Positions 8,570 through 16,468 of a stretch of DNA of 58,413 nucleotides are shown here, one piece after another. Below the pieces are notes generated by a model. That model was not told where the DNA came from and did not search any database. It worked only from the letters and a program-made list of their open reading frames with translations. Each line of letters starts with the position of its first letter. The first letter of the stretch is position 1. The DNA comes from Candidatus Pelagibacter sp. (GTDB lineage Bacteria > Pseudomonadota > Alphaproteobacteria > Pelagibacterales > Pelagibacteraceae): NCBI GenBank assembly GCA_028099475.1, contig JAOHHF010000003.1, forward strand, positions 1 through 58,413. The letters are read 5' to 3'. The position numbers and the translations under genes are program-made.

Positions 8570-9631
8570 ATGAAAGCACAAGTTTTACATAAGTATGACC
8601 CAGAAATGAAAGAAAAAGTATGGGTAACAGAACAAGAAATGCCTAACCCAAAGTTAGAAAAGTCCTCAGATGTAATCGTAAAAATAGGTGCTGCAGGAGT
8701 ATGCAGAACTGATCTACACATTGTTGAAGGGGCATGGAAACATATTCAAGACCCTAAAGGAGATTTATTGCCAATGGTGATGGGTCATGAAAATGCAGGT
8801 TGGGTTGAAGAGGTTGGAAAAGATGTAACTGGATTTAAAAAAGGTGATCCAGTAATTCTACACCCGATTATTTCTGGAACAGACGGAACTTGCCTAAACT
8901 GTAGAAGAGGCTTAGATCAACATGCTGACGAAGGAGCTTTTCCGGGGCTTAATATTAAAGAAGGTGGCTACGCTGAGCTACTTAAAACAAGTGTTAGAAA
9001 CTTAATTAAACTTCCAACTGTCTTGGCTCCTAAAGATGTTGCTCCTTTTTCAGATGCTGGATTAACAGCTTATAGGGTTGTTAAAAAAGCGACTAGACAT
9101 TTATTGCCAGGGCAAAACTGTGTAATCATAGGCGCTGGTGGATTGGGTCATATCGCAATTCAATGTTTGAGAGCAATGTGTGCTGCAAATATAATTATTG
9201 TTGAAAAATCTAAAGCTGCATTAGATCATGCGATGCCTTTAGGTGGAGATGAAGGTGTTTTAATTGATGGAAATGAAGTTGAAAGAGTTTTAGAGCTTAC
9301 CAAAGGTAAAGGAGCTGAAGCTGTTATTGATTTTGTTGGCGAACATGGGTCAACATCAATGGGTCTTAATATGACCTCTGGTGGTGGTTATTATTATATC
9401 GTTGGTTATGGTGAAGAAATTAAAATCTTAGCTGTTGATGTAATTATTTCAGAAAAAAATATAATAGGAAATTTAGTAGGAACGTGGTCTGAGTTATATG
9501 AGCTTATGGAGTTAGCTAATAAAGGTTTAGTTAAGCTATCCATGCAAGAATATAAATTGGGCGATGCTAATAAAGCACTTCATGAACTTAACGAAGGTAA
9601 AGTTAAGGGACGAGCTGTTTTAGTTCCATAA
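8570..9631 (+). CDS. Zinc-dependent medium-chain alcohol dehydrogenase
   Basis: This cytoplasmic enzyme oxidises an alcohol to an aldehyde or ketone with NAD(P). Catalytic zinc ligands are visible at Cys45 (VCRTDLH) and His73-Glu74 (GHENAG), with an Asp in SDAGLTAYR at the later ligand position. The nucleotide-binding motif is IIGAGGLGHIA. The 353-residue length is normal. The structural zinc lobe is unusual: of the four cysteines in the C-x2-C-x2-C-x7-C pattern only Cys108 and Cys111 remain, while the outer positions are Asp105 and Ala119. It heads an operon with a complete ABC importer, so its substrate probably enters through that transporter. A polyol or short alcohol is a guess from the transporter family. 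Confidence 0.85.
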   Translation: MKAQVLHKYDPEMKEKVWVTEQEMPNPKLEKSSDVIVKIGAAGVCRTDLHIVEGAWKHIQDPKGDLLPMVMGHENAGWVEEVGKDVTGFKKGDPVILHPIISGTDGTCLNCRRGLDQHADEGAFPGLNIKEGGYAELLKTSVRNLIKLPTVLAPKDVAPFSDAGLTAYRVVKKATRHLLPGQNCVIIGAGGLGHIAIQCLRAMCAANIIIVEKSKAALDHAMPLGGDEGVLIDGNEVERVLELTKGKGAEAVIDFVGEHGSTSMGLNMTSGGGYYYIVGYGEEIKILAVDVIISEKNIIGNLVGTWSELYELMELANKGLVKLSMQEYKLGDANKALHELNEGKVKGRAVLVP

Positions 9632-9652
9632 TAACAAAAAGGGGAGAGTAAA

Positions 9653-11191
9653 ATGAAAATAATAAAAACTTGCCTAAGTGCTGCAATTTCAAGTGTCTTG
9701 ATATTCAGCCCAATGGCATATGCTGATAAGTGGAGTGACCAATTTCCACATATCAAAGCAACAGGAGATATTGCTGGTGATTGTTCTTATGAAGAAATAT
9801 CTAAGAAAAATTACAAAGGAAAAACTCTTAAAATAAATACACATGCTGTACCAGTTATTGGACAACCAACAGCTTTGCATGCTGAGCAGTTTGCTAAATT
9901 AACTGGAGCAAAAGTTGATGTTACACATACACCAGCTGGTGATTTGTATGCAAAAGCTATGGTTCCGTTTAAAGCTGGTCAAGCTCCATACGATATCGTA
10001 TTTGGCTTTTCTAACTTCATTAATGATTGGAGACAATATCTAGCTCCAGTGCCTGCGAAGTATATTAAAACAAAAGAGATGAAAGACGTTACTAAATCTC
10101 ATGTTGGTGTCTCTTCTTGGGATGGAACTATGTATCAATATCCAGTTGATGGCGACAGACATTATCTAAAGTACAGAAAAGATGTAATTGATAATCCTGA
10201 AATGCAAAAAAAATACAAAGAAGCGACTGGTAAAGAGTTAAAAGTTCCTACTACTTGGAAAGAATATGGCGAAATGGCTAAATTCTTTAACGGTTGGGAC
10301 TGGGATGGAGATGGAGAAAAAGAGTACGGTTCAGCTGAAGTAATGAAAAAAGACGATCTAATGTTTGCAGCTTTTTTCAGTAGATCAGTGGCGTATGCTA
10401 AAAATCCAAGAACTCCAGGTGGATTCTTTTTTGATTTAGAAACTATGAAACCAAATATAAACAACCCAGGTTTTGTTGAAGCTCTAGGTGATTGGGTAGA
10501 GGCTACCAAGTATGTTCCTCCAGGAGGAATTAACTTTGGACTAGGTGATGAAATTGGATCATTTGGTGGCGGTCAAACTCTATTTAGTTTTTCATGGGAT
10601 GATGCGTTTATTGCAGCAATGCAAGATGATAGCCCTATCAAAAACAAGGTAGGTACAGCTCCTCTTCCAGGCGCAGACAAAGTTTGGAACAGAGTATCTG
10701 GCAAATGGGAAAACAAATATAACCAAGCACCATACATTGTATGGGGTTGGGCAGTAGGTGTTGCAAAGAAAAGTAAAGTACAAGAGATGGCATTTGATTA
10801 TCTATGTTTCTTTTCGAATGGAGCGAACCACCAAGCTGACTTAGCTATTGGTAACTTTGGAGTTAATCCATTTAAAAACTCTGATTTTGATCCAAATCTT
10901 TACATAGATACTATGGGTTGGGATCCAGAGATTGCAAAAAGTTACACTAAAACACTTAAAGACATGGAAAAAAGTAAAAACAGAGTTTTCCCTTTAAGAG
11001 TTAGAGGTGTATTTGAGTTCACTAGTGCAGTTGCAACAGGGACTTCTAAAGCACTTGCTGGACAGTTAACTCCACAAGAAGCACTTGATGAAGTTGCTAA
11101 AGAATGGGAAGCAATTGTAAGCAGAGTAGGTAAGAAGAACGTGCAAGAAGACTACGCTGTAGGTGTTAAAATGGAAGACAACAAGTTATAA
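9653..11191 (+). CDS. ABC transporter periplasmic substrate-binding protein, family 1 (sugar/polyol type)
   Basis: This 512-residue secreted binding protein has a Sec signal peptide ending at about AYA-DK (positively charged start, hydrophobic core, small residues at the cut). It captures a solute in the periplasm and delivers it to the two permeases encoded next. Size and sequence fit family 1 extracellular binding proteins (maltose/glycerol-3-phosphate group), and the setting with two ATPase genes recalls the rhizobial glycerol system GlpSTPQV. Residues 216-221 read DWDGDG, an EF-hand or dockerin-like calcium loop start. A good ribosome site (GGGGAG) precedes the ATG, as expected for a highly expressed gene. 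The ligand is unknown; polyol or sugar is inferred from family. Confidence 0.85.
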   Translation: MKIIKTCLSAAISSVLIFSPMAYADKWSDQFPHIKATGDIAGDCSYEEISKKNYKGKTLKINTHAVPVIGQPTALHAEQFAKLTGAKVDVTHTPAGDLYAKAMVPFKAGQAPYDIVFGFSNFINDWRQYLAPVPAKYIKTKEMKDVTKSHVGVSSWDGTMYQYPVDGDRHYLKYRKDVIDNPEMQKKYKEATGKELKVPTTWKEYGEMAKFFNGWDWDGDGEKEYGSAEVMKKDDLMFAAFFSRSVAYAKNPRTPGGFFFDLETMKPNINNPGFVEALGDWVEATKYVPPGGINFGLGDEIGSFGGGQTLFSFSWDDAFIAAMQDDSPIKNKVGTAPLPGADKVWNRVSGKWENKYNQAPYIVWGWAVGVAKKSKVQEMAFDYLCFFSNGANHQADLAIGNFGVNPFKNSDFDPNLYIDTMGWDPEIAKSYTKTLKDMEKSKNRVFPLRVRGVFEFTSAVATGTSKALAGQLTPQEALDEVAKEWEAIVSRVGKKNVQEDYAVGVKMEDNKL

Positions 11192-11208
11192 TATTAACTT
11201 TTAGTTTT

Positions 11209-11239
11209 TATGTGGCCGCTTTTTTTTAGCGGTCACATA
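11209..11239 (+). other. 12-bp hairpin between the binding-protein and permease genes
   Basis: The arms 11209-11220 and 11228-11239 pair over 12 bases with one G-T wobble, around a loop of seven T. The stem is unusually GC-rich for this window. No T run follows the 3' arm, so it is not a standard terminator. It may protect the 3' end of the binding-protein mRNA or reduce read-through, giving more binding protein than permease. This role is inferred. Confidence 0.6.
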
Positions 11240-11262
11240 TAGTAAAATCAAATTTCAAAATC

Positions 11263-12123
11263 ATGAATTTTAAACATAAATATGTATTTTTATTCCCTGG
11301 GTTATTTGTTCTTATTGGAATACTAATATTTCCAATAATCTTTGTCGTACGTTTGAGTTTATCAGGTTGGAATAGTTATAATGGTTTAAATTTTATCGGT
11401 CTTGAGAACTACATTAGATTATTCACCGACGACCCAAGATTTTGGCAATCATTTTTTAGATTAAGTTTTTTATCTGTAACAACTGTTATTCTTCAATATG
11501 TAATTGGATTTGCACTAGCACATATGGTCTGGAAAGATATTAAATTTCAAAGATTTTTCAGAGTTCTATTTTTAATACCAATGATGACTACTCCAGTTAT
11601 CATGACAGTTATTTGGAGAACATTTTTTCATGAATCTTTAGGTCCAGTTAATGATATTTTGTCAAATTTTGGCATGTCACCTAAGTGGCTTACAGATCCT
11701 AGCCTTGCAAAAATCACAGTTATTATTGTAGAAGTTTGGCAGTGGACTCCTTTTATGTTTTTGTTGTTATTAGCAGGTCTTTTATCGCTTCCAAAAGAAC
11801 CTTTCCTAGCAGCAGCTATTGATGGAGCAAGCCCTATTAGAAAATTTATTTATGTAACATTTCCTTTGATGGCACCAATTTCTATTGGAGCTATTATTAT
11901 CAGACTTATTGAAGCCTCAAAAATAATGGATACGGTTTATGTGTTAACTTCAGGAGGTCCAGGTACTTCAACTGAAACGTCTAGTTTTTATATCTTTATT
12001 AAGGGATTAAGAGAATTTCAAATGGGTTATGCTGCCTCAATGTCATTCACTTATTTAATAATAATGATCATAAGCTTAACTTTTATTGCAAAAGGGCTAA
12101 CTAAATTATTACTAAAAGATTAA
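11263..12123 (+). CDS. ABC transporter permease, MalF/UgpA type
   Basis: This 286-residue inner-membrane protein has about six membrane segments and is one half of the translocation pore. The cytoplasmic ATPase-contact loop of binding-protein-dependent permeases is visible at about residues 185-205 (AAAIDGASPIRKFIYVTFPLM, the EAA-type motif with its conserved Gly). It follows the binding-protein gene across a 71-base gap containing a hairpin and precedes the second permease by 2 bases. The carbohydrate-uptake permease family fits the type of binding protein. The solute cannot be told from the permease. Confidence 0.87.
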   Translation: MNFKHKYVFLFPGLFVLIGILIFPIIFVVRLSLSGWNSYNGLNFIGLENYIRLFTDDPRFWQSFFRLSFLSVTTVILQYVIGFALAHMVWKDIKFQRFFRVLFLIPMMTTPVIMTVIWRTFFHESLGPVNDILSNFGMSPKWLTDPSLAKITVIIVEVWQWTPFMFLLLLAGLLSLPKEPFLAAAIDGASPIRKFIYVTFPLMAPISIGAIIIRLIEASKIMDTVYVLTSGGPGTSTETSSFYIFIKGLREFQMGYAASMSFTYLIIMIISLTFIAKGLTKLLLKD

Positions 12124-12125
12124 AT

Positions 12126-12974
12126 ATGGGAAAATTATATAAATTTTTAAAATACTCTTTCATAACAATTTGGACAGTTTTTGTGGTAGCACCTTTTCTT
12201 TGGGCTCTTACAACTTCTTTTAAAGATTTTAACTCTGTAAATGGTGGTGCAACATACATTCCTTGGGTTGATTTTGAACCAAAATTAGAAGGTTGGAAAG
12301 TGTTAATTAAATCTCCAGCAAATGGTGGTGTTGATATAATTGAACCTTATTTTAATAGTTTATTTGTAACATGTACTGCAAGTCTTATTAGTATAGTTCT
12401 TGGCACTCTATCTGCTTATGCTCTCTCTAGATTTACATTCAAGGCAGGATTTGTAAAAAATAATGATATTACATTTTTCTTTATCTCTCAGAGAATTATG
12501 CCGCCGATAGTTTTATCGATTCCTTTCTTTTTATTTTTAGGAGCAATAGATTTACTAGATAGTTTGATTGGACTAATAGTTGTTTATATTGTTTTACTAA
12601 TGCCAATAGCTGTCTGGATTATGGTTGATTTTTTTAATAAAGTTCCAAGAGAGATAGATGAGACAGCATTAATTGATGGATGTAACCCTTATCAGGCATT
12701 TTTTAAAGTAGTCTTACCCAATTCAGTGCCAGGTTTAATTGTTGCTGGGATGTTTTGTATTATTTTTGGATGGATTGATTTTTTCTTTGCATTCATTTTA
12801 ACTTTTACCGAAGTACAGTTATTGCCAGTTAAAATTGTAGCTTTAAATTCGTCAATTACACCTTGGTGGAGTTTATCTGCTTCTGCTTTAGTTTCAGTAG
12901 CACCATTAATAATTGTTGCATTTATTGTAGAAAGATATTTATCAAAAGGAAATTTGTCAGGAGCTATTAAATAA
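12126..12974 (+). CDS. ABC transporter permease, MalG/UgpE type
   Basis: This is the second pore subunit of the importer, 282 residues with about six membrane helices. The EAA-type loop reads ETALIDGCNPYQAFFKVVLP, the docking site for the ATPases. MalG-like subunits form a heterodimer with MalF-like subunits, so this one should pair with the product of the preceding gene. The start is 2 bases after that gene's stop, and its own stop overlaps the next start by one base, showing tight coupling. The first loop, rich in Gly, Asn and Asp, would lie on the periplasmic side. Confidence 0.87.
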   Translation: MGKLYKFLKYSFITIWTVFVVAPFLWALTTSFKDFNSVNGGATYIPWVDFEPKLEGWKVLIKSPANGGVDIIEPYFNSLFVTCTASLISIVLGTLSAYALSRFTFKAGFVKNNDITFFFISQRIMPPIVLSIPFFLFLGAIDLLDSLIGLIVVYIVLLMPIAVWIMVDFFNKVPREIDETALIDGCNPYQAFFKVVLPNSVPGLIVAGMFCIIFGWIDFFFAFILTFTEVQLLPVKIVALNSSITPWWSLSASALVSVAPLIIVAFIVERYLSKGNLSGAIK

Positions 12975-14053
12975 TGAATTTAATTGCTGAGAATTTATTG
13001 TACAAGCCAGATGAACAATTTCACCTAAATGAAGTGTCCTTTAATTTTAAAAAAGGAAATATTTATACTATTCTTGGCAGAACTTTATCAGGCAAAACTA
13101 CATTATTAAAAACTATAGCTGGATTACTGAACCCAGATAAAGGAACAATACAATTTGAAGATAAAGATTTCTTAAAAGTCCCAGTCTGGGAAAGAAATGT
13201 AGCTATGGTTTATCAGCAATTCATTAATTATCCTCATCTTAATGTTTTTGAGAATGTTGCTTTCCCTTTAAAACAAAGGAAAGTAGACAATCAAGAAATA
13301 AATGATGTGGTTTTAAAATCACTTAAATCCGTTGGCTTGGAAGGCTATGAAAATAGAAAAATTCAAGAATTATCTGGCGGTCAACAACAAAGAGTTTCTT
13401 TGGCAAGATCTCTAGTAAAAAATGCAAAGATTTTATTGTTAGATGAGCCATTAGTAAATTTAGATTACAAATTAAGAGAGCAATTAAGGGAAGAATTTAA
13501 AAATATTTTTTCACAAGGTTTATCTGAAGAGAGCATAGTTATATTTTCAACAACTGATCCAAGAGAAGCGATGGAGCTTAATGGTGAAGTTATCGTTCTT
13601 GATGAGGGAAAAGTTTTACAAGTTGGACCTGCAAAAGAAATTTTTGAAAATCCAAAAACGTTAAAAGTTGCAGAAATTTCGAATGATCCTCCAATGAATA
13701 TTTTAAAAGTAAATATGGAGTCAAATAAAATTAAGTTTGAAGGAATTGAGATAGATATTCCAAATCACTTATCTAATTTAAAGGATAATAATTTTAACTT
13801 AGGTATTAGAGCCTCTGATATTGAATTGAATGAAAAAGGTTTTGAATTTGAGGTAGAGTTAGCTGAGATTAGTGGTTCCGAAACATTGCTTCATCTTACA
13901 AGAGGTGACACAAAACTCATAACTTCAATAGAAGAAGTTATGAACTTTAATATTCATGATAAAGTAAAAATTAATTTTAATATCACAAAAGTTTATGCTT
14001 TTAACGAGAACGAAATTTTAGCCTCATCACCTTTTGGAGGATCGTATGTCTAA
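12974..14053 (+). CDS. ABC transporter ATPase 1 (UgpC/GlpS-like), lacking the H-loop histidine
   Basis: This 359-residue cytoplasmic ATPase belongs to the MalK/UgpC group with a C-terminal regulatory TOBE-like domain. Walker A is present in a variant form (GRTLSGKTT, residues 35-43), the Q-loop is YQQF, the signature LSGGQ is intact (133-137) and Walker B is LLLDEP. The H-loop, normally T-H-D before xxEA, reads T-T-D (Thr194 for His). That histidine is needed for efficient hydrolysis in this fold, so its own Walker site is probably weak, while its intact LSGGQ can complete the partner's site. It starts within the stop of the permease gene and overlaps the second ATPase gene by 8 bases. Confidence 0.88.
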   Translation: MNLIAENLLYKPDEQFHLNEVSFNFKKGNIYTILGRTLSGKTTLLKTIAGLLNPDKGTIQFEDKDFLKVPVWERNVAMVYQQFINYPHLNVFENVAFPLKQRKVDNQEINDVVLKSLKSVGLEGYENRKIQELSGGQQQRVSLARSLVKNAKILLLDEPLVNLDYKLREQLREEFKNIFSQGLSEESIVIFSTTDPREAMELNGEVIVLDEGKVLQVGPAKEIFENPKTLKVAEISNDPPMNILKVNMESNKIKFEGIEIDIPNHLSNLKDNNFNLGIRASDIELNEKGFEFEVELAEISGSETLLHLTRGDTKLITSIEEVMNFNIHDKVKINFNITKVYAFNENEILASSPFGGSYV

Positions 14054-15119
14054 AATTGATTTAAATAATATTGCTCATTCATATAATCCAAATGATCTAA
14101 ACCCTGTTTATGCACTAAATCCATTTTCCATGACTTGGGAAAATGGAAAAAGATATGCAATCCTAGGCCCATCTGGTTGTGGAAAAACGACAATGTTAAA
14201 TATCGTATCAGGTCTAGTTAGACCTTCTTCTGGAAATATATTATTTGATAACAAAGATGTAACTGATCTTAAAACAGAAAGTAGAAACATAGCTCAAGTA
14301 TTTCAATTTCCAGTTATTTACAACACAATGACTGTTTATGAGAATTTAGCTTTTCCATTAAAGTGTAGAGATTTTTCTCAAAGTAAAATTGATGAAAGAG
14401 TTAAATCTGTTGCAGATACTTTAAATTTACAATCTTTTTTAAACTCACCAGCAAGAAAACTTACAGCTGATCAAAAACAATTAATATCTCTTGGAAGAGG
14501 GTTAGTTAGAGAGGATGTGGCTGCAGTTCTGATGGATGAACCATTAACAGTTATTGACCCTGATTTAAAATTTAGATTAAGAAGAAAGCTTAAAGAAATT
14601 AATGAAGAATTTAAAACAACATTAGTTTACGTAACTCACGATCAAAATGAAGCAATGACTTTTGCTGATAATATTATTGTTATGAGTGAAGGTGAGGTTG
14701 TGCAAGCAGGAACTCCAAAAGAACTATTTGAGAGACCAAACACAACTTTTGTTGGATATTTTATTGGTTCTCCAGCTATGAATTTATTTGAGACTGAATT
14801 ATCATCAAGCAACAGTCTTAAGATTAATGATACCATAGTTAAAACTAGCACAGATTTATCAAGTCTTAAAAACAAGAGTGTAAAATTAGGAATAAGATCT
14901 GAGTTTATTAAAATTGCTGAAAATCAAAAAGAAAACATATTAAATGTTGAAGTAGAAAAAGTAGAAGATCTTGGAAATTATAAGTTGTTAACTGCAAAAA
15001 TGGGAAATCTTACCATCAAGTCTAAGATAAGTAGAGATACTGAAGTTCCATCACATAACGTAAAGCTGTATGTGCCAGCTGAAAAATGTTGCGTTTATGA
15101 GAATGATAAATTGATTTAA
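14046..15119 (+). CDS. ABC transporter ATPase 2 (UgpC/GlpT-like), with a degenerate signature motif
   Basis: This is the second cytoplasmic ATPase, 357 residues. Walker A is canonical (GPSGCGKTT, 41-49), the Q-loop is FQFP, Walker B is VLMDEP and the H-loop histidine is present (THD, His198). The signature motif that should read LSGGQ is LTADQ (139-143), so it cannot form a normal composite site for its partner. Its defect is complementary to that of ATPase 1. The ATG at 14046 is preferred because GGAGG lies at 14036-14040, at a normal distance; the TTG at 14034 is unlikely. It is the last gene of the operon. Confidence 0.88.
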   Translation: MSKIDLNNIAHSYNPNDLNPVYALNPFSMTWENGKRYAILGPSGCGKTTMLNIVSGLVRPSSGNILFDNKDVTDLKTESRNIAQVFQFPVIYNTMTVYENLAFPLKCRDFSQSKIDERVKSVADTLNLQSFLNSPARKLTADQKQLISLGRGLVREDVAAVLMDEPLTVIDPDLKFRLRRKLKEINEEFKTTLVYVTHDQNEAMTFADNIIVMSEGEVVQAGTPKELFERPNTTFVGYFIGSPAMNLFETELSSSNSLKINDTIVKTSTDLSSLKNKSVKLGIRSEFIKIAENQKENILNVEVEKVEDLGNYKLLTAKMGNLTIKSKISRDTEVPSHNVKLYVPAEKCCVYENDKLI

Positions 15120-15193
15120 ATTAAAATATTCAACCTTAAATTGTATCTTATTAACTGTGGGGCATTTAGGCTATGGACTCTAATCGTAGTTTG

Positions 15194-15217
15194 TAATTAA
15201 CATGTGCATGTTAATTA
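15194..15217. promoter_or_regulatory. Perfect 24-bp inverted repeat in the TRAP operon leader
   Basis: TAATTAACATG (15194-15204) and CATGTTAATTA (15207-15217) are exact reverse complements around a TG spacer. The repeat lies 19 bases before the binding-protein start codon and 7 bases before its GAGGAG ribosome site (15225-15230). It could be a repressor operator, or form a hairpin in the mRNA leader. The rest of the 117-base gap (15120-15236) holds no gene; TCTAAT at 15179-15184 resembles a -10 box but has no clear -35 partner. Confidence 0.6.
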
Positions 15218-15236
15218 ACTAAACGAGGAGATACTA

Positions 15237-16394
15237 ATGATTAAAGATAAAAAATCATTGAAGGGTTCTAAAACACCTTCAAGACGTAAGTTCTTCAAAG
15301 CAGCAGCAGCAACAGGTGCAGCAGCAGCAACAGCTGTAGCAATGCCAAATGTAGCTTTTGGTGCTCCATTAACTTTAAAGATGCAAGCAGCTTGGCCTTC
15401 AGGCGCAAATATCTTTTTTGAAATGGCAGGAGATTATGCAAAAATGGTTAGCGACATGTCAGGAGGAGAATTAAAAATTGATCTTCAGCCTGTTGGAGCA
15501 ATTGTAAAAACTTCAGAAATTGGACAAGCAGTAAGTTCAGGCGTAGTTGATATGGGTCACTGGGTGACTGCATATTGGTACGGTAAAAATGCTGCAGCTT
15601 CACTTTTTGGAACTGGTCCTTCATACGGAATGTCATCTCAAGAAGTAATGGGATGGATGGAGTATGGTGGAGGAAGAAAACTGTATGAAGAAGCTGTAAA
15701 AAGTGTTGGATTTAATTACACTGGTTTCTTTCATATGCCTATGCCAGCTCAACCATTTGGTTGGTTCAAAAAGAATGTAACTAAAGTATCTGATGTTAAA
15801 GGCATGAAGTATAGAACAGTTGGTCTTGCGACTAACGTTTTAACTGCTATGGGAATGGTCGTAAGACAATTACCAGGTGGTGAAATTCAACCAGCTATGA
15901 AAACTGGTTTGATTGATGCTGCAGAGTTTAACAACCCTACATCAGACTCACAGTTTGGAATGCAAGATGTCTCTAAACACTATCACTTAGGAAGTTTCCA
16001 CCAATCTCAGGAAATGTTCGAAATTCCTATGAACACTAAGAGACTGAACAGCCTTTCACCTGCTCACCAAGCTATCTTGAAGAATGCTGCTTACGCTGCA
16101 AACTCAGATAACTACTTCAAAGCACTAGTTAGATATTCTCAAGATCTAGCTAAATTGATGAATGAGCATAAGGTAAATGTTTACCAAACATCTGATGCTA
16201 TCCTAGCGGAACAATTAAAAGGTTGGGATAAAATCGTTGGTGAGTTTTCTGCTAAAGATGCTTTCTTCAAGAAAGTAGTAGACTCTCAAAAAGCATACGC
16301 TAAGAGAACAATGAAGTATCTGTTGATGAATCAACCGAACTACAAATTAGCTTATGAAAATGAGTTTGGTCCAATTGCAAAAGTTAAAATTTAA
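15237..16394 (+). CDS. TRAP transporter substrate-binding protein, TakP/FcbT1 type, Tat-exported
   Basis: This 385-residue periplasmic binding protein begins a TRAP (sodium-driven, ATP-independent) uptake system. The N-terminus carries a twin-arginine signal (SRRKFFK) and an Ala-rich hydrophobic stretch with a cut near AFG-AP. Export is therefore by Tat, in folded form. The body fits the TakP/FcbT1 family (GVVDMGHWVTAYW, KGMKYRTVG, AEFNNPTSD, FHQSQEMFE). Characterised relatives bind 2-oxo acids such as pyruvate, or lactate. The substrate here is inferred only from family. A strong GAGGAG ribosome site precedes the ATG. The following hairpin separates it from the two membrane subunits. Confidence 0.88.
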   Translation: MIKDKKSLKGSKTPSRRKFFKAAAATGAAAATAVAMPNVAFGAPLTLKMQAAWPSGANIFFEMAGDYAKMVSDMSGGELKIDLQPVGAIVKTSEIGQAVSSGVVDMGHWVTAYWYGKNAAASLFGTGPSYGMSSQEVMGWMEYGGGRKLYEEAVKSVGFNYTGFFHMPMPAQPFGWFKKNVTKVSDVKGMKYRTVGLATNVLTAMGMVVRQLPGGEIQPAMKTGLIDAAEFNNPTSDSQFGMQDVSKHYHLGSFHQSQEMFEIPMNTKRLNSLSPAHQAILKNAAYAANSDNYFKALVRYSQDLAKLMNEHKVNVYQTSDAILAEQLKGWDKIVGEFSAKDAFFKKVVDSQKAYAKRTMKYLLMNQPNYKLAYENEFGPIAKVKI

Positions 16395-16412
16395 TTAACT
16401 TTTAACTAATTT

Positions 16413-16446
16413 AAAAAAAGGGGGTTGAAAAACCCCCTTTTTTTTT
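16413..16446 (+). terminator. Rho-independent terminator or attenuator after the TRAP binding-protein gene
   Basis: The stem GGGGGTT (16420-16426) and AACCCCC (16431-16437) closes a GAAA loop. A run of A precedes it and nine T follow (16438-16446), so it could act on both strands. Its position inside the operon, before dctQ and dctM, suggests partial termination that keeps the binding protein more abundant than the membrane subunits. Confidence 0.85.
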
Positions 16447-16468
16447 ACAAGAATTAATATATTTTCTT

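Noticed and set aside
14034..14045. TTG at 14034 as start of the second ATPase
   Set aside because: It would place the GGAGG ribosome site inside the coding region; ATG at 14046 has that site at the proper distance.
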